A stretch of 64,000 nt of DNA from Runella sp. CRIBMP (lineage in GTDB: Bacteria > Bacteroidota > Bacteroidia > Cytophagales > Spirosomataceae), in assembly GCF_009905605.1 (NCBI RefSeq), contig NZ_JAAAKZ010000004.1:124001-188000 (forward strand), in the 5' to 3' direction. Below the pieces are notes generated by a model that worked only from the letters and a program-made list of their open reading frames with translations, was not told where the DNA came from and made no database searches. Both the position numbers and the translations under genes were made by a program. Positions within the stretch are counted from its first letter, which is position 1; the number at the start of each line of letters is the position of its first letter. Positions 50,846 to 60,074 of the stretch are shown here, in pieces.

Positions 50846-53638
50846 TTATTTCTGTGAATTGGTAGCAGAAGGAGCGATGGGCGTGCATCCTGAAATTTGT
50901 ACTTGAAATGTACTTCCCTGTTCGGCTTTGAAGCCCGCATTGAGAGAAACAGAATTTCCTGCTTGGTAGGCCACAGTGGCACCCGATGCTATTGTATTGC
51001 TGGCCGTAATAGATTCAGATGCTTCAAAGGATAGGCCTTGACCGTTTGTGATTGGATTACTAAGGGTATATTGCGTTGGGCAGACTACTTCGAATGTTTG
51101 GTCAATAAATGTTCCATTTTTTGCATAACTTCCTTTAAAAAAGGCTCTTATTTTGACAGTTCCACCCTGTCCAGTGAGCGTCACGGTATTGCCAGAAAGG
51201 GTTGCGGGGCCTGAAATAAGCAGGTACTCAATGGTTTCGTTGGTAGGGCTGCTGCTTGCCGAAAGCATGAATGGAGGCGACGAGGCGGCTTTTGTACCAA
51301 TGCTCGTAAATTGAATGGAATAAGGTGTAATGCTTCGATTTACCTCAAAAGTTTGCTCCACAGGTATGGCGGGTCGGTAATTGGCATCTCCGTGTTGCAC
51401 GGCTCTGACGGTCACTTGTCCGGGCGCACCCGTGAGTGTCAAAATGTTGCCAATAATGTAAGCGGGCCCTGAACTACTAAAAAAATGGATGGGACTAAGG
51501 CCTGAGCTGGCCGTAGCCGACAAGGAGAAATTGCTGCTTGTGTTGAGGGTTATTGATTGATCAGCAATGTCGGTAAAGCTGATGCTCTGGGCCATTCCTA
51601 AACAGTTGACGGGAATATCTTTATGGTAGTTAGTAGATAAACCATCGGGGTCGGTAACGGTTAAATAAATGCGGTAGAAATAAGTGGCATCTCCGACCTC
51701 ACAAGGGGTGCCATCGAGCACAGTATTGATTACATTTCCAACTTGAGTGGGGTTTCGGTGCTCGTGTCCGTTATGGACCAACGCAACCGTCCAACTCAGC
51801 TGGAGGCTATCCGTGGGGCTTTGCGCGTCGGATACCACAGCCGATAAGGTCAAAGGGTAGTCTACCGACGCAGAAACCCCGCTGATGGTATCAAGGCTAA
51901 TGCTATTGATGACTGGCGGAGTACTGTTAAGATAGATGTAGGTAGAGTCGCTGCTACTGAGTCCTGTACCGTTTGTATCTCTCACGGTCAGTTTAACTTT
52001 GAACTTCTGTCGTCCGTTGGGTGGGGCATTAAATAAATAATGCGGGGCCAATCCCGTGCTGAAGGGGGGGGCGTCGTTGATGCGCCATTCGTAGGTGAGG
52101 GAGGTCCCTTCGGGGTCATAGGATTTTAAAGCAGTAAACGCTACGGGCAAAGGCGCTAAACCGCTGTTGATATCGGTCTCAATCTTGGCCACAGGAGGGA
52201 GATTTGAGAGGCTATAATGCAGCTTTCTGACTTCGTCGCAGGGGTTGGTACTTTCAGATACCCCAGTGATATAATAGATGCTTTCGTCCACCTCGTTATA
52301 GGCCAAATGGACTACTTTTTGGGAAGCGGTCATAAAGTGGCTGATGCTTACTGGGTCATGGTTGGCATTCAGTTTTAATACTCTTATCCATTTTCCATCG
52401 TAATCGGCCATAAACAAGGCATTTTGGTAAGCGGCTGGGTACTTATTGCCAGTGTAGAAGACCCCACCCATGGTGGATGCTCCCGAAAAACTAGGGCCAG
52501 TGTAGGGAAACTGTGCCGAGCCTATCTGAACTTTAGTCGTTTGATTAAGATAGACATTGGCATCGGTTGTGAGCGAGCGGTATTCCAAAATCGGCTTTCG
52601 GTGGGTGCTAGGAGCGTAGTTAGGATCGTTCCAAGGGGTATTTACCCGCTCTAATCCTTCATAAAGCGGCCATCCAAAGTTTTGGTTGGGGGCCGTCACC
52701 GTATTAATTTCTTCCCTTGAAAAATTACCTACGTCTCCTACGACCAGCACACCGGGGTCGCCGTCTTCGGGGTTGTGACTGCCAGAATTGGGGACCAATG
52801 TCATTCGGAAAGGATTCCGTAATCCTTTTGCCCACATTCTTGAGATGGCGGCTCGTGGGGTACTTGAGTTATATAATGGGTTGGAAGGAATACCATTGCC
52901 CGTTTCGGGGTCAATTCGTAATATTTTTCCATTGTGAGAATTGTCAACCTGAGAGCGATAGGCACCAATATTGTGAGCTTGGGTAATCACCCCAGCATCA
53001 ATGGCTTGTTGGTAGTTGCCTTCGTTCCCTCGGTCATACACCCCAGCGTAGGCACCGTCGCCCGTTGAAACCATCAGGGTGCCGTCGTCGCCAAAAACCA
53101 TACAACCCCCTCCGTGATTATTCCAAATGATGGGGATACCATCAGAAGGGGTGGTACCCAGAAGCACCAAACGACTGTTGTTGACGAGTGCCGTAAAGCT
53201 TGGTGTGGCGTTGATATTGGCTTTGTAGCGCGTTATGCGTACAATTGAACCTGTTTGGTCGGAGCCATCATTTCCGTTCATTCCAGTCAGCAAATAAGTT
53301 CGGTTGACGGCGTACATTAGATAGAGATAACCGTTGGTGAGGAAATCGGGATGGAGAACAACGGAGACCAGTCCTAAGTCGTTGTTACTCAGTACTTCAT
53401 AATTAATATCAAGTAGAAGATATTTTTGGGCGTTTCCGTTGGCATCGAAGCGTATGGCCCAAACTTTTCCGTTTTTTTCCCAAGTGTACATTTGCCCCAC
53501 TTGATCAAAAACCACACCTACCATTCCTACAAGGTCGCCATTGGCACCTTTCACTTTCAGTTGGCTTTGAAACCCAGAGGGTTGACTGCGGACGGTGGTA
53601 ATAAAAGCAAAAAAACAAAGAAACAAAGCAATTCTCAT
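50846..53638 (-). CDS. PQQ-dependent sugar dehydrogenase-like (GSDH) protein with PKD and C-terminal modules
   Basis: A 930-residue exported protein with a signal peptide ending in TVRSQ. Residues about 25-480 are a six-bladed propeller of the glucose/sorbosone dehydrogenase group (LGLVSVVLHPDFLTNGYLYL, MVFGDDGTLMVSTGDGAYAG, HNGKILRIDPETGNGIPSNP, MWAKGLRNPFRMT). It is followed by a PKD-like domain (about 485-570), Ig-like modules and a C-terminal beta region (SITASNTIASGATVAYQAGN) frequent in Cytophagales surface proteins. The propeller group oxidises aldoses with PQQ in some members; others lack activity. The C terminus is not a classic T9SS tail. A separate, likely monocistronic gene. Confidence 0.85.
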   Translation of the reverse strand: MRIALFLCFFAFITTVRSQPSGFQSQLKVKGANGDLVGMVGVVFDQVGQMYTWEKNGKVWAIRFDANGNAQKYLLLDINYEVLSNNDLGLVSVVLHPDFLTNGYLYLMYAVNRTYLLTGMNGNDGSDQTGSIVRITRYKANINATPSFTALVNNSRLVLLGTTPSDGIPIIWNNHGGGCMVFGDDGTLMVSTGDGAYAGVYDRGNEGNYQQAIDAGVITQAHNIGAYRSQVDNSHNGKILRIDPETGNGIPSNPLYNSSTPRAAISRMWAKGLRNPFRMTLVPNSGSHNPEDGDPGVLVVGDVGNFSREEINTVTAPNQNFGWPLYEGLERVNTPWNDPNYAPSTHRKPILEYRSLTTDANVYLNQTTKVQIGSAQFPYTGPSFSGASTMGGVFYTGNKYPAAYQNALFMADYDGKWIRVLKLNANHDPVSISHFMTASQKVVHLAYNEVDESIYYITGVSESTNPCDEVRKLHYSLSNLPPVAKIETDINSGLAPLPVAFTALKSYDPEGTSLTYEWRINDAPPFSTGLAPHYLFNAPPNGRQKFKVKLTVRDTNGTGLSSSDSTYIYLNSTPPVINSISLDTISGVSASVDYPLTLSAVVSDAQSPTDSLQLSWTVALVHNGHEHRNPTQVGNVINTVLDGTPCEVGDATYFYRIYLTVTDPDGLSTNYHKDIPVNCLGMAQSISFTDIADQSITLNTSSNFSLSATASSGLSPIHFFSSSGPAYIIGNILTLTGAPGQVTVRAVQHGDANYRPAIPVEQTFEVNRSITPYSIQFTSIGTKAASSPPFMLSASSSPTNETIEYLLISGPATLSGNTVTLTGQGGTVKIRAFFKGSYAKNGTFIDQTFEVVCPTQYTLSNPITNGQGLSFEASESITASNTIASGATVAYQAGNSVSLNAGFKAEQGSTFQVQISGCTPIAPSATNSQK

Positions 53639-53794
53639 GGGTAAGTGTTATTGGTAAAGAAGATAAGCCGAGAGATAAACCCTCAGGGATTTTCAATTGG
53701 CAAAATATTAGAAAAAAACGGTACACTCAAACCTACGGAAATTAAACTAAAAAGTATTTGAATACAGAAGAAGAGGTTATTAATGGGAGGGCAA

Positions 53795-53823
53795 ACAAAA
53801 ACCCCGCACAGTGGCGGGGCTTG
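53795..53823 (-). terminator. terminator after the Hint-protein gene
   Basis: On the minus strand a GCCCCGC/GCGGGG stem (53814-53820 with 53802-53807) is followed by TTTTTGTTT. It ends the aminotransferase-Hint transcript. Confidence 0.7.
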
Positions 53824-53850
53824 CATCTATAATAGAAGGGTTTAGTGTAA

Positions 53851-54780
53851 TCAGTTTTTATCGAGTGCAATGATACTTTCGGTTTCATAAGTCCCGCTTT
53901 CAGTACGTAAATTATAGACGTGAGTTACGGTACGTACTGCGTGTTGAATAACGCTAATTTCGGCCGTCACAAAACGCCCCGACACGGCATCCCTCACAAA
54001 AACCCAATCACCAACTTGCAGTTGGTTGATTTTTTTTCGACCCGTTAAGGTCAGAAGTGGGTGCTTGGCGGTTGCTTCTAGCGCAATCAGGCCATCGCGC
54101 ACTTTGGCGCTTACCCACGCTTGTCCGTGTGGCTTGATGAGCAACCGAGTGAGGGTAAAACGGCCTTTGTGGGTCTCAATTTTCGTTACTTTTCCTTGAA
54201 AAATACCCGATAACATTTCGCCTTCCGTAATTGAGGAAATTTGCTTTTCGCTCCCGTCGGCTAAATTGACGAAGGTCTCGGCAGAAAAACAAAAATCGTT
54301 GGGGTCTTTTACTTCGGCTGAAGTGGAGTCAGGGGTACTTTCGGTTTTAAGTTGAGACAACATGTAGGCTACACAAACCGCAAAGCCATTTGCCATGGTA
54401 TTTCCAACCTTTAAATCGCTCATGTATTGATTCCAAACCTCTTTGGGAGCAAGTTGATTGGGAATGTACACTTTGATTTGTTTGCCCTGCGCGCTAAAAA
54501 CGGCAAGTGTCCCAATCCCGTTCATGGCGGCTCCTTCCGAAATTTTATACAAATAAATTTTTCGTTCGATACCATCATTCAAATTGAATTCAAACAGTCC
54601 GTCGGCTCCTTCGGGGCGGTCAAAAACATAGCCTTTTTCGCGGATGTACGTATGTTTCTCGACACTTTTAAGGGAAAGTGCTTTGACTTTGGCGTATTCG
54701 TCCAGCGTAATGGCGCGCATGTTGCTTTGGGCCAATACACTTGTACAAGCCGCCAAGAATAAAATAATAATGGATTTCAT
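53851..54780 (-). CDS. exported Hint-domain (hedgehog/intein-like) protein
   Basis: A 309-residue protein with a signal peptide (MKSIIILFLAACTSVLAQ; the ATG at 54780 is preferred over an earlier in-frame codon at 54810). Residues about 20-160 are a novel-looking N-terminal module with no family I recognise. From Cys164 a Hint domain begins (CFSAETFVNLADGSEKQISS), continues through ATAKHPLLTL (TxxH-like block) and GDWVFVRD, and ends with YNLRTESGTYETES and a final Asn, with no C-terminal extein. Cys at the start and His in the middle match the autoprocessing centre of inteins and hedgehog proteins. It follows the Tat aminotransferase gene by 10 bases, so they are co-transcribed. Confidence 0.75.
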   Translation of the reverse strand: MKSIIILFLAACTSVLAQSNMRAITLDEYAKVKALSLKSVEKHTYIREKGYVFDRPEGADGLFEFNLNDGIERKIYLYKISEGAAMNGIGTLAVFSAQGKQIKVYIPNQLAPKEVWNQYMSDLKVGNTMANGFAVCVAYMLSQLKTESTPDSTSAEVKDPNDFCFSAETFVNLADGSEKQISSITEGEMLSGIFQGKVTKIETHKGRFTLTRLLIKPHGQAWVSAKVRDGLIALEATAKHPLLTLTGRKKINQLQVGDWVFVRDAVSGRFVTAEISVIQHAVRTVTHVYNLRTESGTYETESIIALDKN

Positions 54781-54790
54781 CGCAGAGGGA

Positions 54791-55972
54791 TTAGCTGACA
54801 GATTTGGCAAATGCCTCCTTAAATGCTTTCATTTCGTCCATTGTACCAATACTAACGCGGCACCAGTTCTGTTGGTCAAAAAACCAACTGCGTACACTTA
54901 CGCCTTCAGCCATCATTTTTTGGAGCAATACCTGCCCTTTTACTTTGATGGGAAACAAAACAAAGTTGGCCGATGAAGGTAAATAAGTATAATCCATTGA
55001 CTTGAGCGTATCATAAAGGAATTTTTTCGACTCTGCGGTGTTTTTCAAGACCATTTCCTGAAATGCTTTGTCTTTGAAGCTCGCAATGGCTGCTGCTGCT
55101 GAAGTGGTTGAAACGGTAAAGCCACCCGAACAATACTTGCGTAATTCTTTCAAGGTAGCGGGTTGACCGAGCGCGTAGCCGATTCTAAGCCCTGCAAAGC
55201 CGTGGAGTTTAGAGAGAGTTCTTAAGATTAATACATTTTGACCTTTGCGAACGTGCTCAACCATACTGTCGGTGGCAGGGTTTGGAGCATAATCAATGTA
55301 GGCTTCGTCGACCAATACAGTTGATTTTGGCGAAGCAGCCTCGCAGAATGAGCTCAGCTTTGCCGAAGGTAGCATTACTCCCGTAGGATTGTTTGGATTA
55401 CAGATATAAATCAAACTTGTATCCGCACTTAAGCGCGTGTCCATGGCGTCCAAATCATATTGATAGTCTTTGGTCAACGGGACTTTTATGGTAGGCATGG
55501 TGGCACCGTCTTCACGGGCATCGCGGCCCGAGATGTAGCAAGTTTCGGCCATCATCACTTTTCCTTTCGCCCCAGCCATCAGCAGACTTGCCATGAGGAG
55601 TTCGGAAGAGCCCGCCCCCAACAATACTTGGTCGGGAGAAACTCCATTCATTTCGGCAATTGCTTTTCGCAATTCCATCGTCACAGGTCCCGCATAAAGA
55701 AAGGATTTGGGAGCGGTGTCGGAAATGGCCTTGATGGCTGCCGTAGAAGGCCCCCACGGGTTTTCGTTGGAAGAAAGCCGGGCTTTGATTTGCGGAGCTG
55801 CCGCCAGCATCGCTTCGTGTGCCAATTCGAGTTCACGCTCCGCATAAACATCCAAGATTCCCTGGGTAAAAACAGGGGCTGCATTGACGGGATTTGTCTG
55901 TCCGATAGTTAAGCCGGCAGAAGCAAGTAATCCTGACTTGAGCCAATCACGACGGTTGAGATTTGAGGACAT
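54791..55972 (-). CDS. HisC-like PLP-dependent aminotransferase with Tat signal
   Basis: A 393-residue fold-type I aminotransferase of the histidinol-phosphate type. The N terminus carries a twin-arginine signal (LNRRDWLKSGLLASAGLT, Arg7-Arg8), so the folded holoenzyme would be exported. The catalytic core has GAGSSELLMASLLMAG, ICNPNNPTGVML (Asn-binding PLP), VDEAYIDYA and TLSKLHGFAGLR with the Schiff-base Lys. The C terminus ends RVSIGTMDEMKAFKEA. True HisC is cytoplasmic and acts in histidine synthesis; export means another function. A close paralogue lies at 61592, on the other side of a SusCD pair. Confidence 0.88.
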   Translation of the reverse strand: MSSNLNRRDWLKSGLLASAGLTIGQTNPVNAAPVFTQGILDVYAERELELAHEAMLAAAPQIKARLSSNENPWGPSTAAIKAISDTAPKSFLYAGPVTMELRKAIAEMNGVSPDQVLLGAGSSELLMASLLMAGAKGKVMMAETCYISGRDAREDGATMPTIKVPLTKDYQYDLDAMDTRLSADTSLIYICNPNNPTGVMLPSAKLSSFCEAASPKSTVLVDEAYIDYAPNPATDSMVEHVRKGQNVLILRTLSKLHGFAGLRIGYALGQPATLKELRKYCSGGFTVSTTSAAAAIASFKDKAFQEMVLKNTAESKKFLYDTLKSMDYTYLPSSANFVLFPIKVKGQVLLQKMMAEGVSVRSWFFDQQNWCRVSIGTMDEMKAFKEAFAKSVS

Positions 55973-56396
55973 AGGAGTAATGGATAAGATGAACGGTTTG
56001 TTTGCAGGGAGGAAAATGATTGTTCTCGCTTGGCAACGATGAGCAATTTGGTATAAAAATAAAGTGTAATTGTTTCAATTTAAATTATCTTACTTGATAA
56101 TCGTTAAAAATTGGAAAAAGATAATTTATAACGATATTTTAAAGATGTATTAATAAACAAAAAATATAGTAAAAATCAATATTATGAACAAAAATACATA
56201 AAAATAGAACTAAATAAAATGAATTAATCAAAATTTATACATTTTACTTCAAAAATTAAAAGTAAGTAATTTTCATGAGTAATTTAATTAAGTAGCGTGT
56301 TTTGTTAAAAAACAAGAATAATATTTTGTATAATCTAAGAAATAATTGTTTTTTTCTCATAAAATCAAAGAAATACAAAAAAATATAGAGTATACG

Positions 56397-56428
56397 TTTG
56401 GTAATTTGTAATCAACGACATACTTTCG
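56397..56428 (+). promoter_or_regulatory. Bacteroidota-type promoter candidate
   Basis: TTTG (56397-56400), 20 bases, then TACTTTCG (56421-56428), close to the TTTG-N19-TAnnTTTG consensus. It would give a leader of about 380 bases ahead of the susC at 56815. Confidence 0.45.
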
Positions 56429-56533
56429 AGTCATAATTACAAAAAAAGTACAATTTACTACTTATTAATATTCTTCTTTAGCCGCACTTGTAGAGGAATA
56501 TTAATCCGAGAAAAGAACCCTAAAGAAGAATAA

Positions 56534-56767
56534 CTCTTAGCTCGAAACGGTGTCTGCCTTCAAAAGCTGCTGCCAAATCTTAACCTAAACACATTTAAAA
56601 AAACTGTCATAATTAAAAAGAACTTAACGGCTCATCATCCTGCTGTTATTGATTTCTTAAACGATAAAGGAGGAAATGTCCTCTTGCTTGGCCACGCTTG
56701 CCCGACTATAACGATTGTGGGTGCTTATGCGGCCTGTACCGACAAATTCGGTATGGTCGGTGCGTAG
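56534..56767 (+). pseudogene. coding-like remnant, about 77 codons, no start
   Basis: The frame is open from after a TAA at 56531 to a TAG at 56765-56767. Its latter part reads as natural protein (HHPAVIDFLNDKGGNVLLLG, HACPTITIVGAYAACTDKFG, ending in MVGA). No ATG precedes the protein-like part, so it may be a decayed gene end. Alternatively it is a structured leader, since short hairpins such as GAGGA-aatg-TCCTC and ACCGAC/GTCGGT also occur here. I do not recognise a family with confidence. Confidence 0.35.
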
Positions 56768-56814
56768 CGTGAAGTGCAATTATTACTAACACTAATCAAC
56801 CAAACTATTACCAG

Positions 56815-59800
56815 ATGAAAAGACTTCTACTATTTTCTGCTCTGTTGGCAATAAGCTGGGCAGGATATGCCCAGCGGATGGTCACAGGTACAGTAACCTC
56901 CAAAGATGAAGGTGTTTTGCCAGGGGTAAACGTTCTTCTCAAAGGTTCACGGACGGGTGTTGCCACTGACGGAACTGGTACTTTTAAAATAGCGGTTCCA
57001 GACGACAACGCTGTATTGGTATTCAGTTTTATCGGTTATGGAATACAAGAAGTACCCGTGGGCGCTCGCTCTACCGTAACAATCGAAATGTTGCCTGATG
57101 TAAAAGCACTTCAGGAAGTTGTCGTTACGGCTTTTGGTATTGAAAAAGAAAAGAAAGCCTTAGGTTATACGGTACAGGAAGTAAAAGGGTCACAAATCGT
57201 GGAAGCCCGCTCCAATAACGTGGTCAACAACTTAGCTGGCCGAGTGGCTGGGGTGCGTGTTCAGAGTAACGGTGGGCCGGGTAGCGGCTCAACGGTACAA
57301 ATTCGGGGCGCATCTTCGGTATCAGGAAACAACCAACCCTTGGTTGTGATTGACGGTGTACCCATCGACCAAAGTACGTCCAGTTCAATGACCAGTGGTG
57401 AAAAGCAATTTGGCGGTGGTTTGTCGGAGGTAAGTCCTGACAACATCAAAGACATCAGCGTATTGAAAGGGCCTAACGCCGCCGCGCTATACGGCTCACG
57501 GGCGGCCAACGGGGTGATTTTGATTACCACCAAAAACGGTGCGGGTACCAAAGGAATTGGCGTGGAAGTAAACTCCAACATTACCTTTGAACGTCCTTTG
57601 GTAAAGCCTGATTTTCAGGATATGTATGGCGGTGGAAATGGCTACCGCACTTGGTATTCAGATGGTTGGTCGGGTGCCATCACGGGCGCTGCAATCCCTC
57701 AGTACCGAGCGGCTTACGGTCCTACGGCACCCTTGTTTGGTACAGACGGAACTGACGAAAGCTGGGGCGCACCCTTAGACGGCCGTTTGGTTCGTCATTG
57801 GTGGTCGGGCACTGAAGTAGCACCACTTACTCCTCAGCCCAACAACTGGGAGGAATACTGGGAAACAGGTCAGACGCGTACCAACAACGTTGCGCTTTCG
57901 GGCGGAAACGATAAAGGTAATTTTCGTCTTTCGATTGGTCGTATGGGTCAAGAAGGGATTATGCGTAGTAACGATTTTTACCGCAACAACTTCAAACTTA
58001 ATACGGGCTACAACTTTACCCCTAAACTTAACGTAACACTTTCGGCCGAATACATCAAATCGGGTTCTAAAAACCGTGGGTATCAAGAAGGTCAGCAGTT
58101 TATTTGGTCGCACCGCCACGTATCGTGGGAGCAACACAAAAACTACGATGACTATACCGCTACGCACATTCAGCGCGCACTTCCAGGTCGTTTACCAGAT
58201 AGCGATCCGCCAAACTGGCAGCACACCTTCTTTACAAACCCTTTCTTCATCAACGATAAGTTGCCATTGGGCAACGTGAAGGACCGTTTGGTAGGTAACA
58301 TCGCCTTGAATTATAAAATTACGCCCTATTTGAGCCTGATGGCGCGTTCAGGAACGGATTTTTGGTCAGATACGCGTATCAATATTATCAACTTTGAGCG
58401 CGTTCGTAACGGAAACCGTACGCCAGGTCAATATTCAGAAGAAGTATTGCGGGCGCAAGAAACCAACTCAGACGCTATCTTGACGTTCAATAAAACGGTT
58501 GCAAAAGACTTTTCAATTACTTCCCAATTCGGAGGAATTCTTCGTCAAAATTACTACAAGCGTAACTTTACCCGGGTGGGAGAATTGGTGGTTGACGGTC
58601 TTTACAACCTCTCAAACTCAGTACCAAGCCTTAATACGGTAGAAAGTCGGATTGAAAAAACGGAAATGCAGTCACTCTTTGGAACTTTTCAAGTGGGCTG
58701 GCGCAATGCATTATTCTTAGACTTGACGGCCCGTAATGACTGGTCAAGTACGCTTCCTGCCGATGCTCGTTCTTATTTCTATCCTTCGGCTTCGGTAAGT
58801 GCGGTTTTTACCGATTTGCTTAACATTCAGAGTTCTATCCTGACTTTCGGTAAAGTGCGTGCCAGCTGGGCGCAAGTTGGAAACGACGCCCGTCCTTATC
58901 AGTTGAATCAGGTGTATCGTTCGGGCGGTGCGTGGAACGGCTCTACGCCACAATACTTCGAAAATACAACCATTCCTAACTCAGGCTTGAAGCCTGAAAT
59001 CACGACAGGTATTGAATTTGGGATGGATTTGCGCTTTTTGCGTGGCAAAGTAGGCTTAGATCTTACTTACTACAACCAAACTTCACGCAACCAAATCCTC
59101 GGCGTTGAAATTTCAAAAGCAAGTGGATACAACAACCGTATTCTTAACGCGGGAGAAATTGAAAACAAAGGATTGGAAATTGTATTGAGCGGTACGCCTT
59201 TCAAAGCAGCGAATGGCTTCACTTGGGATGTTGCGGTCAATTATGCCCGTAACCGAAACAAAGTAATTGCCTTGGCCGACGGACTGACCACTTTGATTTT
59301 GCACCAGCAGCGCGGCCTTAACTCCGAGGCACGCGTAGGAGAGGCTTATGGAACTCTATTTGGTATTGGATTTGAACGCAGCCCCGATGGCCAGATTATC
59401 TACAGCAACGGTTTACCAGTTGTGTCCACAACACCACGTATTTTGGGTAATATTCAGCCCAAATGGACGGGTGGTTTGAGCAACACCTTTACTTACAAAG
59501 GCGTTTCACTCTCGGCTTTGGTAGATGTACGCATTGGCGGTGACTTCTTCGACGAAGGTACTGGTACCGCCCGTTGGACGGGTCAGTACGAAGAAACGGC
59601 CGTGGGTCGTGAAGAGGGTATCATCGGAAAAGGCGTGAAAGTGGTAAGCACAAACGCCGATGGTTCAGCTGTTTATGCGCCAAATGACATCATCGTAGCC
59701 GCCAATCAATTGTATGGATATAACAACCCACGTCGCTATCACGAAGCCGTTATCTACGACGGAAGCTACGTAAAACTGCGCGAAATGACGCTAGGATACA

Positions 59801-60003
59801 GCATTCCTGAGGCATTGTTGAAAAAATACATGATTCGTACCGTGAAGTTCTCGGTGGTAGGTCGCAACTTGGCGATTTTGTTCAGCAACCACACCCACAT
59901 TGATCCAGAAGTAGACCGTTTCGGTGGAAACCGCCAGGGGTTTGCTTATGGAGAGTTGCCCAACTCACGGAGTTTAGGATTTAACTTGACTTTTGGATTC
60001 TAG
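56815..60003 (+). CDS. SusC/RagA-family TonB-dependent receptor without STN domain
   Basis: A 1,062-residue outer-membrane transporter with a short signal peptide ending in SWAGYAQ. A carboxypeptidase-regulatory-like domain starts at once (VTGTVTSKDEGVLPGVNVLL), followed by the plug (about 105-235, with PLVVIDGVPIDQSTSSSMTS and ISVLKGPNAAALYGSRAANG) and a barrel that ends in LGFNLTFGF. The lack of an STN domain and of sigma/FecR genes separates it from the other two receptors. SusD follows 71 bases later. Confidence 0.95.
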   Translation: MKRLLLFSALLAISWAGYAQRMVTGTVTSKDEGVLPGVNVLLKGSRTGVATDGTGTFKIAVPDDNAVLVFSFIGYGIQEVPVGARSTVTIEMLPDVKALQEVVVTAFGIEKEKKALGYTVQEVKGSQIVEARSNNVVNNLAGRVAGVRVQSNGGPGSGSTVQIRGASSVSGNNQPLVVIDGVPIDQSTSSSMTSGEKQFGGGLSEVSPDNIKDISVLKGPNAAALYGSRAANGVILITTKNGAGTKGIGVEVNSNITFERPLVKPDFQDMYGGGNGYRTWYSDGWSGAITGAAIPQYRAAYGPTAPLFGTDGTDESWGAPLDGRLVRHWWSGTEVAPLTPQPNNWEEYWETGQTRTNNVALSGGNDKGNFRLSIGRMGQEGIMRSNDFYRNNFKLNTGYNFTPKLNVTLSAEYIKSGSKNRGYQEGQQFIWSHRHVSWEQHKNYDDYTATHIQRALPGRLPDSDPPNWQHTFFTNPFFINDKLPLGNVKDRLVGNIALNYKITPYLSLMARSGTDFWSDTRINIINFERVRNGNRTPGQYSEEVLRAQETNSDAILTFNKTVAKDFSITSQFGGILRQNYYKRNFTRVGELVVDGLYNLSNSVPSLNTVESRIEKTEMQSLFGTFQVGWRNALFLDLTARNDWSSTLPADARSYFYPSASVSAVFTDLLNIQSSILTFGKVRASWAQVGNDARPYQLNQVYRSGGAWNGSTPQYFENTTIPNSGLKPEITTGIEFGMDLRFLRGKVGLDLTYYNQTSRNQILGVEISKASGYNNRILNAGEIENKGLEIVLSGTPFKAANGFTWDVAVNYARNRNKVIALADGLTTLILHQQRGLNSEARVGEAYGTLFGIGFERSPDGQIIYSNGLPVVSTTPRILGNIQPKWTGGLSNTFTYKGVSLSALVDVRIGGDFFDEGTGTARWTGQYEETAVGREEGIIGKGVKVVSTNADGSAVYAPNDIIVAANQLYGYNNPRRYHEAVIYDGSYVKLREMTLGYSIPEALLKKYMIRTVKFSVVGRNLAILFSNHTHIDPEVDRFGGNRQGFAYGELPNSRSLGFNLTFGF

Positions 60004-60074
60004 CATCCGTTAAGGCAGGGCCTTACGGTACTTGCCTTAACGTTCATCAAGGTTTAATCAAAAAGACTTATACT

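Larger units (their letters stand above)
55973..56814. other. 842-base gap: A+T-rich promoter region plus coding-like remnant
   Basis: The left part (to about 56460) is extremely A+T-rich and repetitive in T/A runs. A consensus-like promoter is at 56397-56428. From 56534 to 56767 one frame stays open and looks protein-like (see the separate pseudogene entry). The rest is leader for susC at 56815. Confidence 0.45.

Noticed and set aside
54781-54810. Ten extra residues at the start of the Hint protein
   Set aside because: They overlap the aminotransferase end and weaken the signal peptide.
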